A stretch of DNA of 64,000 nucleotides from Ceratopteris richardii (lineage: Eukaryota > Streptophyta > Polypodiopsida > Polypodiales > Pteridaceae). Shown here piece by piece: positions 42,701-53,514 of the stretch. The notes below the pieces were generated by a model. That model was not told the DNA's origin. It worked only from the letters and a program-made list of their open reading frames with translations, and made no database searches. The position numbers and the translations under genes were made by a program. Numbering within the stretch: position 1 is the first letter of the stretch; each line of letters starts with the position of its first letter. The DNA is taken from assembly GCA_020310875.1 (NCBI GenBank), contig CM035423.1, forward strand, positions 114,775,917 through 114,839,916. Direction: 5' to 3'.

Positions 42701-43182
42701 ATATCTTTGGGTGCGTAATCTTGGCGAGCTTTCATTTGAAGTTGCTTTGACTTCTCTTGATCATGTGTTGGAAAGTAACTTTTTGTGAAAGAAAAATGGA
42801 GAAAACCTTGTAATATAGTAGTTTAGAATACTCCAATTATTGTAAAAATGAGGAAGAGTCTTCCTTAGGATGAGATGTAAATTATATAATTTTTGTAGTA
42901 TTTTTAGAGCTCTCAAGTGAGTATAATTTTTTAGTGGAAGTTTAGAGGGACCTATTTTGAGTGTGAAAGGGGACACTTGAAAAGTATATAAGTCAATTAT
43001 GACTCATTTGTAAAGGATCTTGTATTTTTTGATGACTAATGAGAACTTCAAAGCTCTGTCTTTTTCCCAATCTCGTCATCAAGCTTTAATGGTGATTTCA
43101 AGTTGATTTTTTGAGTGTTTCTCATGGATTTATCTTTGTGATTAGTAGTTCTTTGAGCATTTCATGCTTTCATAAGTCTATC
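39781..43182. other. Unassigned region with a pyrimidine-rich tract
   Basis: No domain recognised on either strand. Frames of 60-118 codons are frequent, but none shows a family motif. A minus-strand stretch at 40955-41158 with a few stops downstream reads more openly than chance suggests. A C/T-rich tract lies at about 41265-41395. Confidence 0.4.
41265..41395 (+). repeat. Pyrimidine-rich tract
   Basis: About 130 bases are dominated by C and T on the plus strand (repeated CCCTTTTTCC-like blocks). Confidence 0.7.
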
Positions 43183-44757
43183 TCAATCTTCTAAGCTCCA
43201 ATAATCCTCCAAAGTACTATTTAAGCCTGTGATTTCTGTGTCTTGTTCATCAATGATACTGGATTTTGTGGCTAATTGTTCTTGCAGTTGCTGAATTTGA
43301 TTATGCAGAGAGTGAATTTCGGATTTGGCTTCAAGGACTTCTTCTTGGAGGGGGGAAATGTCCATTTCTAGAAGATCAACCTTGCTCTACAGCTCCTATT
43401 GAATATTTTGAGTGGCCATCTTCATCTGTAGAGGCAACTGCTGGGAGAATTGAATGAATAGTTGGCCCATGGATGTCAATTCAGTGAACATTACTGCTCA
43501 ACGAAGAGAAGGAGGAGGTTGTGATGATGAGGCAGAGAGCAGGTGAGGTGATGATGGTGGAGAGTAGTCGGGAGAGGATAGGAGATTGGTCGATGCCTCA
43601 CGAATGGCAATTGAAGGCGGAGTGGGAGGAACTTCAGCATCATCAAGAATGGTGGTTGGAGGAGGAAGGGGGATAAGAGAGGTCGGAACTAAGACTATTC
43701 CGGTCTCATTCTGGGGTATCGACAAAATGACTACAGTGACTGTCTCTTCTTCACAGGTCGATTGCTTGGCCATGTCTGCTTGAGCGTCGGTAGTTAGTGG
43801 AGAAAGAGGATGACATGCACTGACAGTAGTATCTTTCACGGTCTCTTTCAGAGGCTCAACATCCAATTGCTTTAGTTCATCCTGCGGTTGGGCTTCAACG
43901 TCATCTTCCATAATCACATTTGGCTCCTGCTGTAGGCTAGGAGAAGATTGTGCCGATGTGCCCTGTAAAGTCATGGCTGTATCATGGAAGACTTCAACCT
44001 CGTGAATTGCAGTTGACTCCTGCACCTGGCTTTGCGATGGATTAAGACGTCTGCATTTTCTTTGGAAGAAATGTAGCAGGTCTTCATCATCATCATCCTC
44101 CATCATCTGCGTAGACTCCTCATGCATAAGCACGATATTCGTTGCGGGTGGTTGCGTTGCTTGTATCACCGAAAGAAGAAGAGTGAGCAAATGCGGCAGT
44201 CGAGTTCTCAGAATCTCGTTCTTGGCTATTTGCTTGGTAACTGCTTGGCACTCATGGTGAATGCACCGGAAGAAGAATGACATAAAATTGATGGTTTCTC
44301 TAGAGGTAGTGTCTATCATGGAATAGAACGGACAGGAGATACCATAAGTTTGTTTCTGAAGATTTAAGGCTGCTACAAGAAATTGAAGCGTGGTGCGCTC
44401 GGATTAAGGAGGACAAAGAATGGCAAACTCATTAGATGAGTGATGGGGAAACAGTTCTTTCATTGTCGCAATAGGGAGAAGCGGTCCATCGATCAACCCC
44501 TCCTGAGGGAGATGAAACCCCTCAGCGACAGTGCTGAACGTAATGACAACACGAGGGTTTAAGCACATTAATGGCCAGCATTGCTTGGTAGCAGGCGTGG
44601 TGGCTATGGCAGATACGATCTGTGCACATATGGGATGACACTCCACTGAATGCCAAGGCAATTCAGCAAAGGCCAAGAGCCCTCAAGCACGCAAGTACTC
44701 ACTCACATCTGGATTGAGAACCACATGGAAGGTTACGATGTTTGCAAGAGCTTCCAT
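43183..44757 (-). pseudogene. Additional ORF downstream of integrase (Gypsy G)
   Basis: About 525 codons from ATG 44757 (MEALANIVTFHVVLNP), interrupted by four or five stops. It comprises frames 44404-44676, 43498-44319 (273 codons open) and 43183-43365. The N-terminal third is globular, with a CLNPRVVITFSTVAEGFHLPQEG motif. I think this resembles the V-x-FSxEAINxFLGLP pattern of the putative plant transposon protein domain in Athila/Tat-type 3' ORFs, which is an inference. The middle is acidic and Pro/Ser/Thr-rich (MMEDDDDEDLL, PLPPPTTIL). The C-terminus is a coiled coil (LEAKSEIHSLHNQIQQLQEQL). The function is unknown. The position is that of env-like ORFs, but I see no signal peptide or membrane helix. 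Confidence 0.7.
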
Positions 44758-45089
44758 GGCACACTCAAAAACAGTCGAAAACACAAAGCACGCAAGGGTC
44801 GCAAACACACAAGGGCACAATAGCGACTAACAGCGAGAAGAACAAGATTAAGTAGAAACACTGGAAAAATCAAGCGGTAAGAACCCTAATCATAACACAG
44901 TATTGGACATATACCAACATAATGGCGACAGGTGCACATTAACATGATCAAAGACACAAAAGGTGGCCACTAATCATGATTAGGTAGGAAAACACAATTA
45001 TTATGGTCAGTCGGTCAACCAAAAAAGAGAGGCAAGAAAGGAAGTGGAGTGAGAAAAATTGTAAAAGAAAAGAACTAAAAATACCGATG

Positions 45090-46200
45090 ACACATCATGA
45101 AGACGGAGATGATGGATAATAGGGGCCAAGCTTGGAGCCATTGATCGCTTTAGGCAGTAGGACACCGGTTAAGGTGGATCACCGAAAAGTTGCAGGTCCC
45201 ACTTGTTCAGTAATATTGTAAGGACCGAACCAACACAATTTAAACTTTCTGAAGGACCTATTAGACTTAGCATTATAAAAGAGTACTAATTGGCTTACCG
45301 TAAACACAGGGGTTTTGAGGAAACAATTGTGGGTTTTGGCTTGCCGAAGTTGTGCTTCCTACAGCACTAGGAAACTCTCAAGACATTGTTCATCTAGGGA
45401 CCATAAAGCCTCCAATCGAAAGGGAAAATATTCTTTGGGTAATAACTTCCATTCAAGGGCCACCCGCAGACTAGGAATCACCAGTTCCATAGGAGCAATC
45501 GCTTCCAATCCATACACCAACTTGAAAGGAGTTGTTCGGGTCGCCACTTTGTATGTGGTACGATAAGCCCATAATACAGTAGGTAGGAATTGATCCCATC
45601 TTTTAGGGCATTCCAATACCAGTTTCTTCAAGATGATCAGTAGGGATTTATTTGTACTCTCCGTAAGTCCATTCGCTTGTGGGTAATACGGTGAGCTGAA
45701 CTTATGCACAATCTGGAAGGTTTTAGTAAGTACTTGCATTAATGCATTTGCAAAGTGTGTACCTTGATCAGTTACTATCTCCAAGGGTAACCCATAGCGT
45801 GGAAAAATATCCTTCATCAAACATTTAGCTACTGCAATAGCTATAGCTAACCGAAGAGCCCAAGCTTCGGCCCATCGAGTTGCATAATCCGTGCACGTGA
45901 GAATGTATCAGTTGCTGGTAACCGTCGCAGGAGGAGTAATGGGGCCAATAAAATCCAAACCCCATTTCTAAAAAGGTTCAAGAGGCACAACTGGTTGGAG
46001 TGGAAAGAGGTGTCACTGTAAGGGCTGACCGGAATGTTGACATGCATCACACTGCCGCACGTATTGGGTTACATCACGATACATCGTAGGCCACCATAAA
46101 CCACTCTATAGGATCTTCCAGTGTGTCAGGGCAACTGCAAAATGTCCTCGGATTGGGGCAGAATGAGCCATTGTAATTACGGATTCACTTTCATGTGGAG
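45090..46200 (-). pseudogene. Gypsy integrase (element G)
   Basis: The HHCC zinc domain ends in YVRQCDACQHSGQP near 46040. The core has WGLDFIGPI, then CTDYATRWAEAWAL (D), IVTDQGTHFANAL (D) and NGLTESTNKSL (E). The longest open part is 45359-45820 (153 codons). The C-terminal module FGPYNITEQVGPATFR and KLGPYYP follow near 45130-45260. Stops occur before the core and in the C-terminus. No chromodomain is visible. Confidence 0.85.
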
Positions 46201-46399
46201 GAACACATCTGAGCAACACGCCCGAGTGATCCATATAATATAACTGCCCTACAATTAGCCGAAATCATTGATCATACATGGCTAATCTTCATCAAGTAGT
46301 TGAAGAGGTTGTGCTAGGCGGACATCCACTGGTCAAGAACAGAAGCAAAGTGTCGTAGTAAGAAGAGGGTACCAGCAATTCCTACTCATCATCTTGTAC

Positions 46400-47092
46400 C
46401 ATCTGTGCTGCATAAATAGCGGGTGTTGTATCATCAACTCCTGCCAGAAGTTCGCTGAAATCCAACAGAGAGAGAAAATCAGCAAGCACATGTGCTTACC
46501 CTAGTCGATGTACTACGTAATAGTCAAAATCTTGAAGCAACAATACCGAGCGGGCTAATCGGCCTTCCAGATGTTGTTGGTGCATAAGGTACACCAATGC
46601 GGCATGATCTACATGAAAAGTGAAGTGTCGTCCCAATAGATAATGTCAAAATTTCTTCACGGAATACACTAAGCCAAGGCATTCTTGTTCGGTAACTGAA
46701 TAGTTGCGCTCTGCTGGGGCCAATTTGCGGCTCGCATAATAGACTAGACGAAACCATTTATCCGTCTGTTGCATCAGTACACTACCAATGGCAATGTCGA
46801 AAGCATCCACAAAGACATGAAATGGTAATTCCCAATTCGGCGCTTGGAGAATAGGTGCCTACATTAACAACGATTTCAAGCGGTCAAAAGACAACTGACA
46901 GGCTTTGGTCCATTCAAATTGGCAAGGAGTACTAGTGATCAGTCGATTGAGGGGTGTGGCCAGATGACCAAGCCACCACAAGTGTCATCCATGCCACCGG
47001 ATTTGTCCCAAGAAATGCATCACTTCTTTGGGTGTCTTCGGAGCAGGTGCCTCCAGTACGGCCTTCACCTTATTTGGATCAACTTGAATCCT
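46400..47092 (-). pseudogene. Gypsy RNase H (element G)
   Basis: The minus strand encodes FHVFVDAFDIAIGSVLMQ (first catalytic D, usual FxxxxDAS), VYYASRKLAPAERNYSVTEQECLGLVYSVKKF (the E of the TEQE box) and FHVDHAALVYLM (D of the TDH box), then a LLLQDFDYYVVHR end. A few stops interrupt it. The upstream connection motif is TPKEVMHFLGQIRWHG. Confidence 0.82.
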
Positions 47093-47960
47093 TTATTTTG
47101 AAATAATATGTCCTAGTAACTTGCCACAGGATAAAGAGAATACAGATTTATTTGGATTCAAACACAAACGATATTCTCGACACTTCAAAAAATAGCACCG
47201 TAAATGGTACAAATGCACCAAAGTATCACCGGATAAAGAGAAATCATCCAAATACACTCTCATAAAGGTGGTGAGATAAGGAGAGAAAATTTCTTGCATA
47301 CAACGTTGAAACGTACTTGGAGCATTTCCGTAGACCAAACCACATCACTGTATCACATAAACACCATAGTTTGTAATAAATGCGGTCATCGGGATGTCCT
47401 GCTCTGCCATTCGGACTTGATTATAGCCACTGTAACCATCCAAAAAGGAATACATCTCACGGCCGGCCACATCATCTAACATTGTATCCAGCAACGGCAA
47501 TGGAAATGGATCAGGTACGGTTGCGTCATTTAATTTCCGGTAGTCCACGCATATCCGTAATTGCTTATTCTTCTTCGAGACTATAACAATGGGAGAAATC
47601 CACTCTGCATGCTCGATAGGCATAATAAACCCACCTTCAACAATCGATCAAGTTCTGCTTTGACATGTGCCGCATAGTGAGGATTCATTTTGTAATTGGG
47701 TTGTTTGATAGGCCGCGCATCTGGTTTCAACACTACCATGTGTTAATAAATCCACGGGTCCAACCCCTTCATATCCCGATAATCCCATGCAGACACATCA
47801 GAGAACTCTCGTAGCAACTGCAACAAGTTATCCTGGAAGGTCTCGAATAGTCCCGCCTTAATTTTTCCTGGTCGTGGGTTGGTGTGATCACCTAAATTAT
47901 AGGTAACCAATTGATCTTCCAGTACGTAGAACTACCGGGGCATCTCCAAATCGTCTCCTC
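47093..47960 (-). pseudogene. Gypsy reverse transcriptase (element G)
   Basis: The N-terminal part has LDPWIY and a LKPDARPIKQPNYKMNPHYA motif. The 47345-47623 frame carries EWISPIVIVSKKNKQLRICVDYRKLN, then PFPLPLLDTMLDDVAG and YSFLDGYSGYNQVRM. A TGA (47344-47342) sits where other Gypsy elements have the VMPFG region. The 47093-47338 frame has NAPSTFQRCMQEIFSPYLTTFMRVYLDDFSLSG with the YLDD catalytic box, and KLLGHIIS. Confidence 0.88.
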
Positions 47961-49150
47961 ACTGAAGTAATTGTTGGAGCATCGTATCATCCAAGGTCTG
48001 TTCTATACTTGACTCGTGCTCACCGGTCAGTGGTACCACCGTACAGGCTGCCGGACTCCAATTATCAGCCACTGTTTGTAAATCTACAGTGCCAAGTGCC
48101 ACCAAATCCTTGTTGGCTGTAAGAAAAGCTTCCTCTTCATTGTTAGAGAGATCATCCAACATGTGTACAGGCTCCGCTAGATATGGTCATGCATGTGAGT
48201 CACAAGGTTTCATATCATCCAACGGAACAACATATTTCCGGTGGTTATTTTTAAAAACTAATTCATGTGCTGATCAGTGTTGCACCACCTTAGGTTGTTT
48301 TAGCCAAGGACGTCCAAAAAGCAGATTGTCGTCCAAGCTAGATTCTGGTAAATCCAACACAACAAATGTCATTTTGAAGATAGCCCCTTGTAGAGTAATC
48401 GGAATATCATGCACCAAGCCCACCGGATGGACTCAAGATTGATCAACCATGCGTACAAAGAATGGAACAGGTTCAATTTGCATCCACCCCATCCGTTTGC
48501 AAAGTGTTGCTATTGCTATGTTTACCCCAGATCCGCCATCAATCAAGACTTGTGTGATTTTATGGTTTTTGTACCATACCGTAATCAGGGATACCTATGG
48601 TCCACCATTGGGTCCAATTCCAGTTGGATTGTGGCTGTTGCGGGAGCACTCAAGGATCTTGGGCTGACCTGCTGTTGGAACTGTGGATGCACTCCAGGGA
48701 CCAAAGCCAATAGTTAACCCAAGGGCAATGTAATTGATGCCTTAGATAGAACATCCCACACCAAATCTATTTTGGTTGTTTCCGATACCATCTCCAGTAT
48801 GGACTCCAGTACTATGTGAGTCGGGTTTCGCCCTTCTGGTACTTCCGACAGTATGCTTTGTTGCATCACCGGAATTGGGTCAGGGAACACGGTTTGCTCT
48901 TGCGTCACCCACTTGCTTACTTTTGTAAACACCTTCTGTTGTTCACAAATTCTTGGTTCAAAAATCTCTACTGCTGGTTGTAATTGTTTTCTGAAACGTG
49001 TTTGGACCACTGCTGCTTGCATGTCTACTGCCGAAGTATACACCATATTCACCATTGGATGTTGTTGTTCCTTTTTCTTTTTGTCGTACTCGGCCGCATC
49101 TTTACAAAACCTTCTGATATGCCCAAATTCACCATAAAAATGACATTTAG
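47960..49150 (-). pseudogene. Gypsy gag-protease linker, third knuckle and aspartic protease (element G)
   Basis: The protease motif LIDGGSGVNIAIATLCKRMGW lies near 48530-48480, followed by FGRPWLKQPKVVQH near 48310-48290. Upstream a linker frame (48714-49055, 113 codons) and a degenerate knuckle, CHFYGEFGHIRRFC (49145-49100), occur. In the knuckle the second cysteine is tyrosine, a TGT-to-TAT change. Several stops break the domain. Confidence 0.78.
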
Positions 49151-50058
49151 GGGGTGGAGGAGATGTGCCTTCTTCTGATGGACCTGCATTCCACCGGGCT
49201 TGTCCAAAATTATTTGATAGTCCTCCTTGATAATTCTTGTATCCCTAGTATGGGGTATTCCTCATCTATGGTGGTACATAATGGCTGGTTGGTTGCCTTT
49301 GTTCCTGAATGATGGCATTAACAACTGTTCTGTTCTGTACTTTTGCATTATACGGACAAGTCTATGTGGTGTGGTCTTTTGTATGGCAAATGGCACAATA
49401 CATTTGATTCAGCACACATGTTGAGCTGTTGTGCCCTAGATTTTTGCATTTGGTACCACATATATGTTTCAAAGGATCCTCGTTGGATTGCCTAGACGCT
49501 TTTAGCCATTCTGGATCTTTGATGAATCCACCCACTTTGTTTTCTAATTGTAATGCCATAGCGATGACAGCATCCAAAGTCATTCCACCCACACACCATA
49601 TGATCATGATCTGTTTCAATTGGGGCTTTAATCCGTTGATGAACCACTGAGTGATAACATCATCCGGTAAATTCGCATGTGTTGGTGGTAGTTGCCACAA
49701 AATGAGTCCGAAATAGCGTGGCATAATCTTGTACATTGTGGTGTGGCTTCTGCCTATTATTCTGCAGAAAATCAAAGATTTCGGCTGGGTTTTTCTTTAG
49801 CCGGAATCGTTGCAGAAAGGCATCCTTCACATCATCATACTGCCGGAAGTGGTTCAAATCATATTCGGTTAGCCATCATGCAGCTTCATTAATAAGAGTC
49901 GACTAGAACACAATAGCTTTATACACAGGGTCTGCTGGGTAATTCAGAACTACATAATTAATCTCAAAGGTCCGCACATGCGCATCCGGATCATCCCCCA
50001 AAAACCTCCAAATTTTGTATACATGACTCTGGCTGGCACCGAATGCGGTGGAACAATC

Positions 50059-50064
50059 TGTTGC

Positions 50065-50122
<58 letters not shown>

Positions 50123-50130
50123 GCTGTTGT
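50059..50130 (-). repeat. CAA/CAG trinucleotide repeat encoding poly-Gln
   Basis: About 24 triplets (TTG/CTG on the plus strand), mostly CAA with CAG near both ends, in frame in the gag of element G. Confidence 0.95.
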
Positions 50131-50349
50131 GAGCCACTCATGGTACTGTTGTTGTTGATGTTGTTGTTCTTACCTGAATTTTGGGGAGGTATCTCTTGAT
50201 ATTCCTGGACTGTATAGGCAACCTGCTCACTTTTCGGTCCTAAAATATCGTTGAACCGATTGCTTAGCTCAAAATCTAACAACTCTTCCTCATCTTTAGT
50301 GTGGAAATTGGCTAAACTTGCACCAAAAAATGGTGGGCGTAGTAAGTTT

Positions 50350-50658
50350 CCACCAAACAGCACAACAGTCTCACTGAAAAGCTTCAAATGGCCACCAGAT
50401 ACCACCAAACTCTCATCGAAAATCACCGAATTCTCACCGGACCAAGTTGCACTTTCACCGGAAGCGTTCTCACCAGATAACGTGAACCTATCACCGAAAG
50501 CGACCGAATTTTGACCGGATAATGTGGAACTATCTCCGCACTGCACCGCTATACAACCAAAAATCACCGTACTTTCTTCAAAAGGGATCAGACTCTCACC
50601 AAAATGCACTGGATTCCCACCATGCACTACCGAACTGCCACTGGAATTGCAGCTGGCT
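50350..50658 (-). repeat. 21-bp minisatellite in gag of element G
   Basis: Fifteen consecutive units, each starting TCACCG or a close variant on the plus strand. Fourteen are 21 bp and one is 15 bp (50455-50469), so all changes keep the reading frame. On the minus strand each unit encodes seven residues ending FG/SG plus E, D or G. Confidence 0.88.
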
Positions 50659-50855
50659 GGCTAGGCTGATCCTTCTACCATTGGACTTAATTGTCCTACA
50701 CTTCTACTACCAAGAGGTGTTCCAAATAAGTTCGGAACTACCCAAGGATGTTGATCTCTGCGGTATTTAGGGTACGATTTGCCAGAATGTGTTACCGGTA
50801 TATATCAAAGAATTCTTCATCAGTCTTTAATCTTCTATACAACTGGCTACTCCAT

Positions 50856-50873
50856 TTCCCACAGACGGTGCCA
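50856..50873 (-). other. Primer binding site of Gypsy G
   Basis: The minus strand reads TGGCACCGTCTGTGGGAA one base after the LTR end GGTTTAACA, a form common in plant Gypsy elements. I do not assign the tRNA. Confidence 0.75.
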
Positions 50874-50874
50874 G

Positions 50875-51400
50875 TGTTAAACCTTTACTGTTTAAAGTTA
50901 ATTCAACTCTGGGTTCTTGGGATGGTTAGGGGTCTATAAAACAGAGGCCCTGTTTGTATTTTCCCCAATCTACAGGTTCATTATACCAACTTCACACACT
51001 TTCACGCATTAACCCAAAACTACTATCTATCTGCGTATTACAACATCCTTCAGTATAAAGTAATTAACTGCATCGTACAATGTTCTCCACCATCAGACAT
51101 ATATCTGAGCAGTTCATAGCATCACCGAAACCTTAGTTAACTTAATACTTCAATAAACTTAATTACTGATTTGAACTTAATTTATAGAATTGACGAGATG
51201 CTCAGTATACAAAGAATTTCGGCAAATTGCGCTCCACTGCAGGCTCTTGCCCAGACGAACAGTCTGGCGACACGATGCCTACTGCTTCACGTGACTCTTC
51301 TTTCATTAAATTTGTCAAGAGTTACAACTTTTGTGCTACGCCTTATGCGTGTGACTTTTCAGGGTATATTAAAAAATTAAGGAGCTCCTTTCCGATGGCT
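50875..51400 (-). repeat. 5' LTR of Gypsy G (right edge approximate)
   Basis: Starts TGTTAAACC on the plus strand, fixed by the adjacent primer site. The other end is not certain. Candidate CA ends lie near 51404-51408, just before Gypsy H sequence at 51421. No second copy is found to confirm it. Confidence 0.6.
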
Positions 51401-51423
51401 TACACACAGATAGAGAGTCACTC

Positions 51424-51672
51424 ATGCAAGTACCCATAGAAAAAATTGGAGGATGTTGTGAGGGAGAAGACGGTAACACTATACTTTCAATTCGATATGG
51501 AGATAAACAAACGAATGAAATTCTAGATAGTGGAGCTAGAGTATCCATTATGGCAAGAAAAGCTTGGGAAGAATGGGGGCCTAAGCCACTCAAACCTACT
51601 AGAATGAAACTCCAAAACACCCTTAGGAATTTGGAAAAAGGTAATCATAACAACCTATTGAACAGAAACTGA
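51424..51672 (+). pseudogene. Gypsy aspartic protease (element H)
   Basis: An 82-codon frame with EILDSGARVSIMARKAWEEWG, the catalytic D-S-G (usually DSGSxxNxM) and the flanking helix. A LGRPFYETT-like end follows in broken frame near 51710-51730. The region 51730-52550 before RT is an eroded linker. Confidence 0.7.
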
Positions 51673-52558
51673 AAACGCTTTTGCAAAAGTTGAATTTCCT
51701 CATCATATCTTGGGAAGACCTTTTTATGAGACAACTACAAGTAGTTCAAGATTGGGGAAAATATTTCGTTTATCTACAAAACCTAGGAAATGTAACGAAA
51801 GTCAATTTAAGGAGGGGAAATTACCATGATATATCTCCAAGAGAATGGAACAAGGTTCACAATGAACATGATAGTACAAATGAATCAAAGGCAATGCCAA
51901 TTGCTGGAAGTAAAGGTGAAGCACCACTTTGGACATTTGTTCCAACAAAGAAAAAATTACCAAAAATATTTCTTCTGTGAAAAGAAGATTGTATAAGTGA
52001 GAGGTCATTAGAGGATGAAAGATACATACCTCAAAAATTTAATGATTAATATTTTGAACCCTTTAGATGGAATATTGTCTACCTTAGATGTAGGCAATGA
52101 TGAGAGTGTGGGAATAAATTTTCTAAATGAGGAATGGTATGCTATCTTTTAGGTTTGATAATGATAGGGGTTGAAGAAGAGAAATTAGCATCCAAAAGAA
52201 AAGAATCAAAATAGGAAGTAAACAACGAAACTTCATATCTAGGAGTTATGCAAGAAATTGATGCCATCAAAGACAAAATCTCAAGCAAATATATCAAAAT
52301 CAAACATAAAGGAGAATCAAGAAAAAAAACTCCATAAAAGAAGTCAAAACACATAGAACATGGTACTCAAGATGAACAACAAGAAAATTTGATGTTCCAT
52401 CAAATTTTTAAAAATATAAAGTTGAAGATAGATTGTTGCTAAAATTGAAACCAAAGAGTGAGAAGAAAAGGGAGAGTCTTGTGACAACAAGAAGAACCAA
52501 ACAAATAGTGATGACCCAAGAAGGGGGAGAAGACGAATAGATTGTAATTGCAGATGAC

Positions 52559-53328
52559 ATGGCAAAAGAAGAAGAAGAGGCCTTAATCAAACTAGTAAGG
52601 GAATTTCGAGATGTATTTGCAAACAACTTCAAAGATTTTAAAGGAATAGATCCAAACGTTTGTGTGCATAGAACACTTATAACACCAGATGCAAAACCTA
52701 GAAAGCAAAGGCATTATACATACAATGATAAATACTCGGTAACCATTAAGGAGGAGATAGAAAAACTATTGGTAGCCAAATTCATTTATGAAACTGAGTA
52801 TACAGAATGGATATCACCACTAGTTGCGGTCCCAAAGAAGAATGGAAAACTTAGGGTTTGCATCAATCTTAAAAGGGTCAATGTAGCAATTATTAGAGAT
52901 AGCAGTTGCCAATAACAGATCATCTATTGGAGAGAGCTGATGGAAACGAATTCTATAGTTTTTTGGATGGTTTCTCAGGCTATAATCAAGTCCCTAATGC
53001 TTTAGAAGGTCAACATAAGATTGCTTTTGCAACAAAATGGGGTGTATATGCATTTAGGGTTATGCCTTTTGGTTTAACAAATGCACTTGCAAAATTACAA
53101 AGGCTAATGTGTCATGCGTTCAATGATTTTTTAAGAAACATAATGGAGATATATGTAGACGATTTATGTACTTTTTCAAACCAAAGGGAAGATCATCTAA
53201 AAGACTTGGGAAATATACTAAAAAATGGTAGAACTTATAGAGCTTGTCTAAACCGTGAGAAATGTGTTTTTTTTGTAAGAAAAGAAAGAATATTAGGACA
53301 TAGTCTCCAAAAATCGAATATCTATTGA
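52559..53328 (+). pseudogene. Gypsy reverse transcriptase (element H)
   Basis: Frame 52559-52915: FRDVFANNFKDFKGIDPNVCVHRT, TEWISPLVAVPKKNGKLRVCINLKRVN (usual CVDYRxLN, so the conserved D is N). After a frameshift near 52910, frame 52906-53328 has PITDHLLERADGNEFYSFLDGFSGYNQV (catalytic D), FATKWGVYAFRVMPFGLTNA and IYVDDLCTF (YVDD), ending RILGHSL. It is broken by the frameshift and by a stop before the connection domain. Confidence 0.88.
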
Positions 53329-53514
53329 TGAGGAAAATATTAAAGCCATGTTCAAGGTGCCTAAGACAATAAATGTGAAGGAACTACAAACATTCATGGG
53401 ACATTGTGGGTATCATAGAAAACTTTTGTACAAGTTTGCCAATATTGCAAAACCTCTATAATAATGCATTGATCACAAAATTTCAGTGGACTGATGAATG
53501 TGATAAAGCTTTTG
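53329..53514 (+). pseudogene. Gypsy RT connection and RNase H start (element H)
   Basis: KELQTFMGHCGYHRKLLYKFANIAKPL corresponds to the usual FLGxxxYYRRFI...PL motif, followed by KFQWTDECDKAF. The sequence is interrupted exactly after the TTTTG target site. Confidence 0.8.

Larger units (their letters stand above)
49362..50669 (-). pseudogene. Gypsy gag with seven-residue repeats, poly-Gln and zinc knuckles (element G)
   Basis: The 49950-50627 frame (225 codons) begins with about 14 seven-residue repeats of the form xxxxFGE/SGE. It continues with an acidic stretch (TKDEEELLDFE), an Asn-rich segment and about 24 glutamines, then a proline-valine segment leading to retrotransposon gag sequence. 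Shifted frames (49660-49857 and 49362-49775) carry the capsid-like part (QYDDVKDAFLQRFRLKKNP, PDDVITQWFINGLKPQL) and two knuckles: CGTKCKNLGHNSSTC, with one extra residue in the first loop, and CAICHTKDHTTxTC. The repeat segment lies about 200 bases after the primer site, so the true start may be within or after it. Confidence 0.75.
43183..51400 (-). mobile_element. Gypsy LTR retrotransposon G with an extra 3' ORF
   Basis: Minus strand: 5' LTR (its 3' end fixed at 50875), primer site (50873-50856), gag with seven-residue repeats and poly-Gln, zinc knuckles, protease (LIDGGSGVN near 48529), RT (YLDD), RNase H, and integrase with a GPY-type C-terminus ending near 45090. After about 330 bases a separate ORF follows (44757-43183). 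No matching 3' LTR is found before 43180, so the 3' end is lost. The integrase-last order is diagnostic for Gypsy. The extra ORF and DGGSG protease recall Tat/Athila-type elements. The right edge of the 5' LTR is uncertain (about 51400). Confidence 0.85.
51421..53514 (+). mobile_element. Gypsy element H, left part (protease, RT, start of RNase H)
   Basis: Plus-strand Gypsy pol fragment. It lacks LTR and gag at the left, where it abuts the LTR of G. It continues after element I at 62767: the reading QWTDECDKAF at 53514 resumes as ETLKNFLVTSPILETP at 62767 once one TTTTG copy is discounted. Confidence 0.85.

Noticed and set aside
43183..44757. Retroviral-type envelope protein
   Set aside because: It is in the env position but shows no signal peptide, transmembrane helix or fusion-peptide-like stretch. 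I call it only an additional ORF.
49978..50199. A plus-strand frame with a long cysteine run
   Set aside because: It is the antisense of the CAA/CAG repeat that encodes poly-Gln in the gag of element G.
51421..53328. Endogenous pararetrovirus (caulimovirid-like) for element H
   Set aside because: No movement-protein or coat-protein motif is seen, and the sequence aligns in order with Gypsy protease, RT and RNase H.
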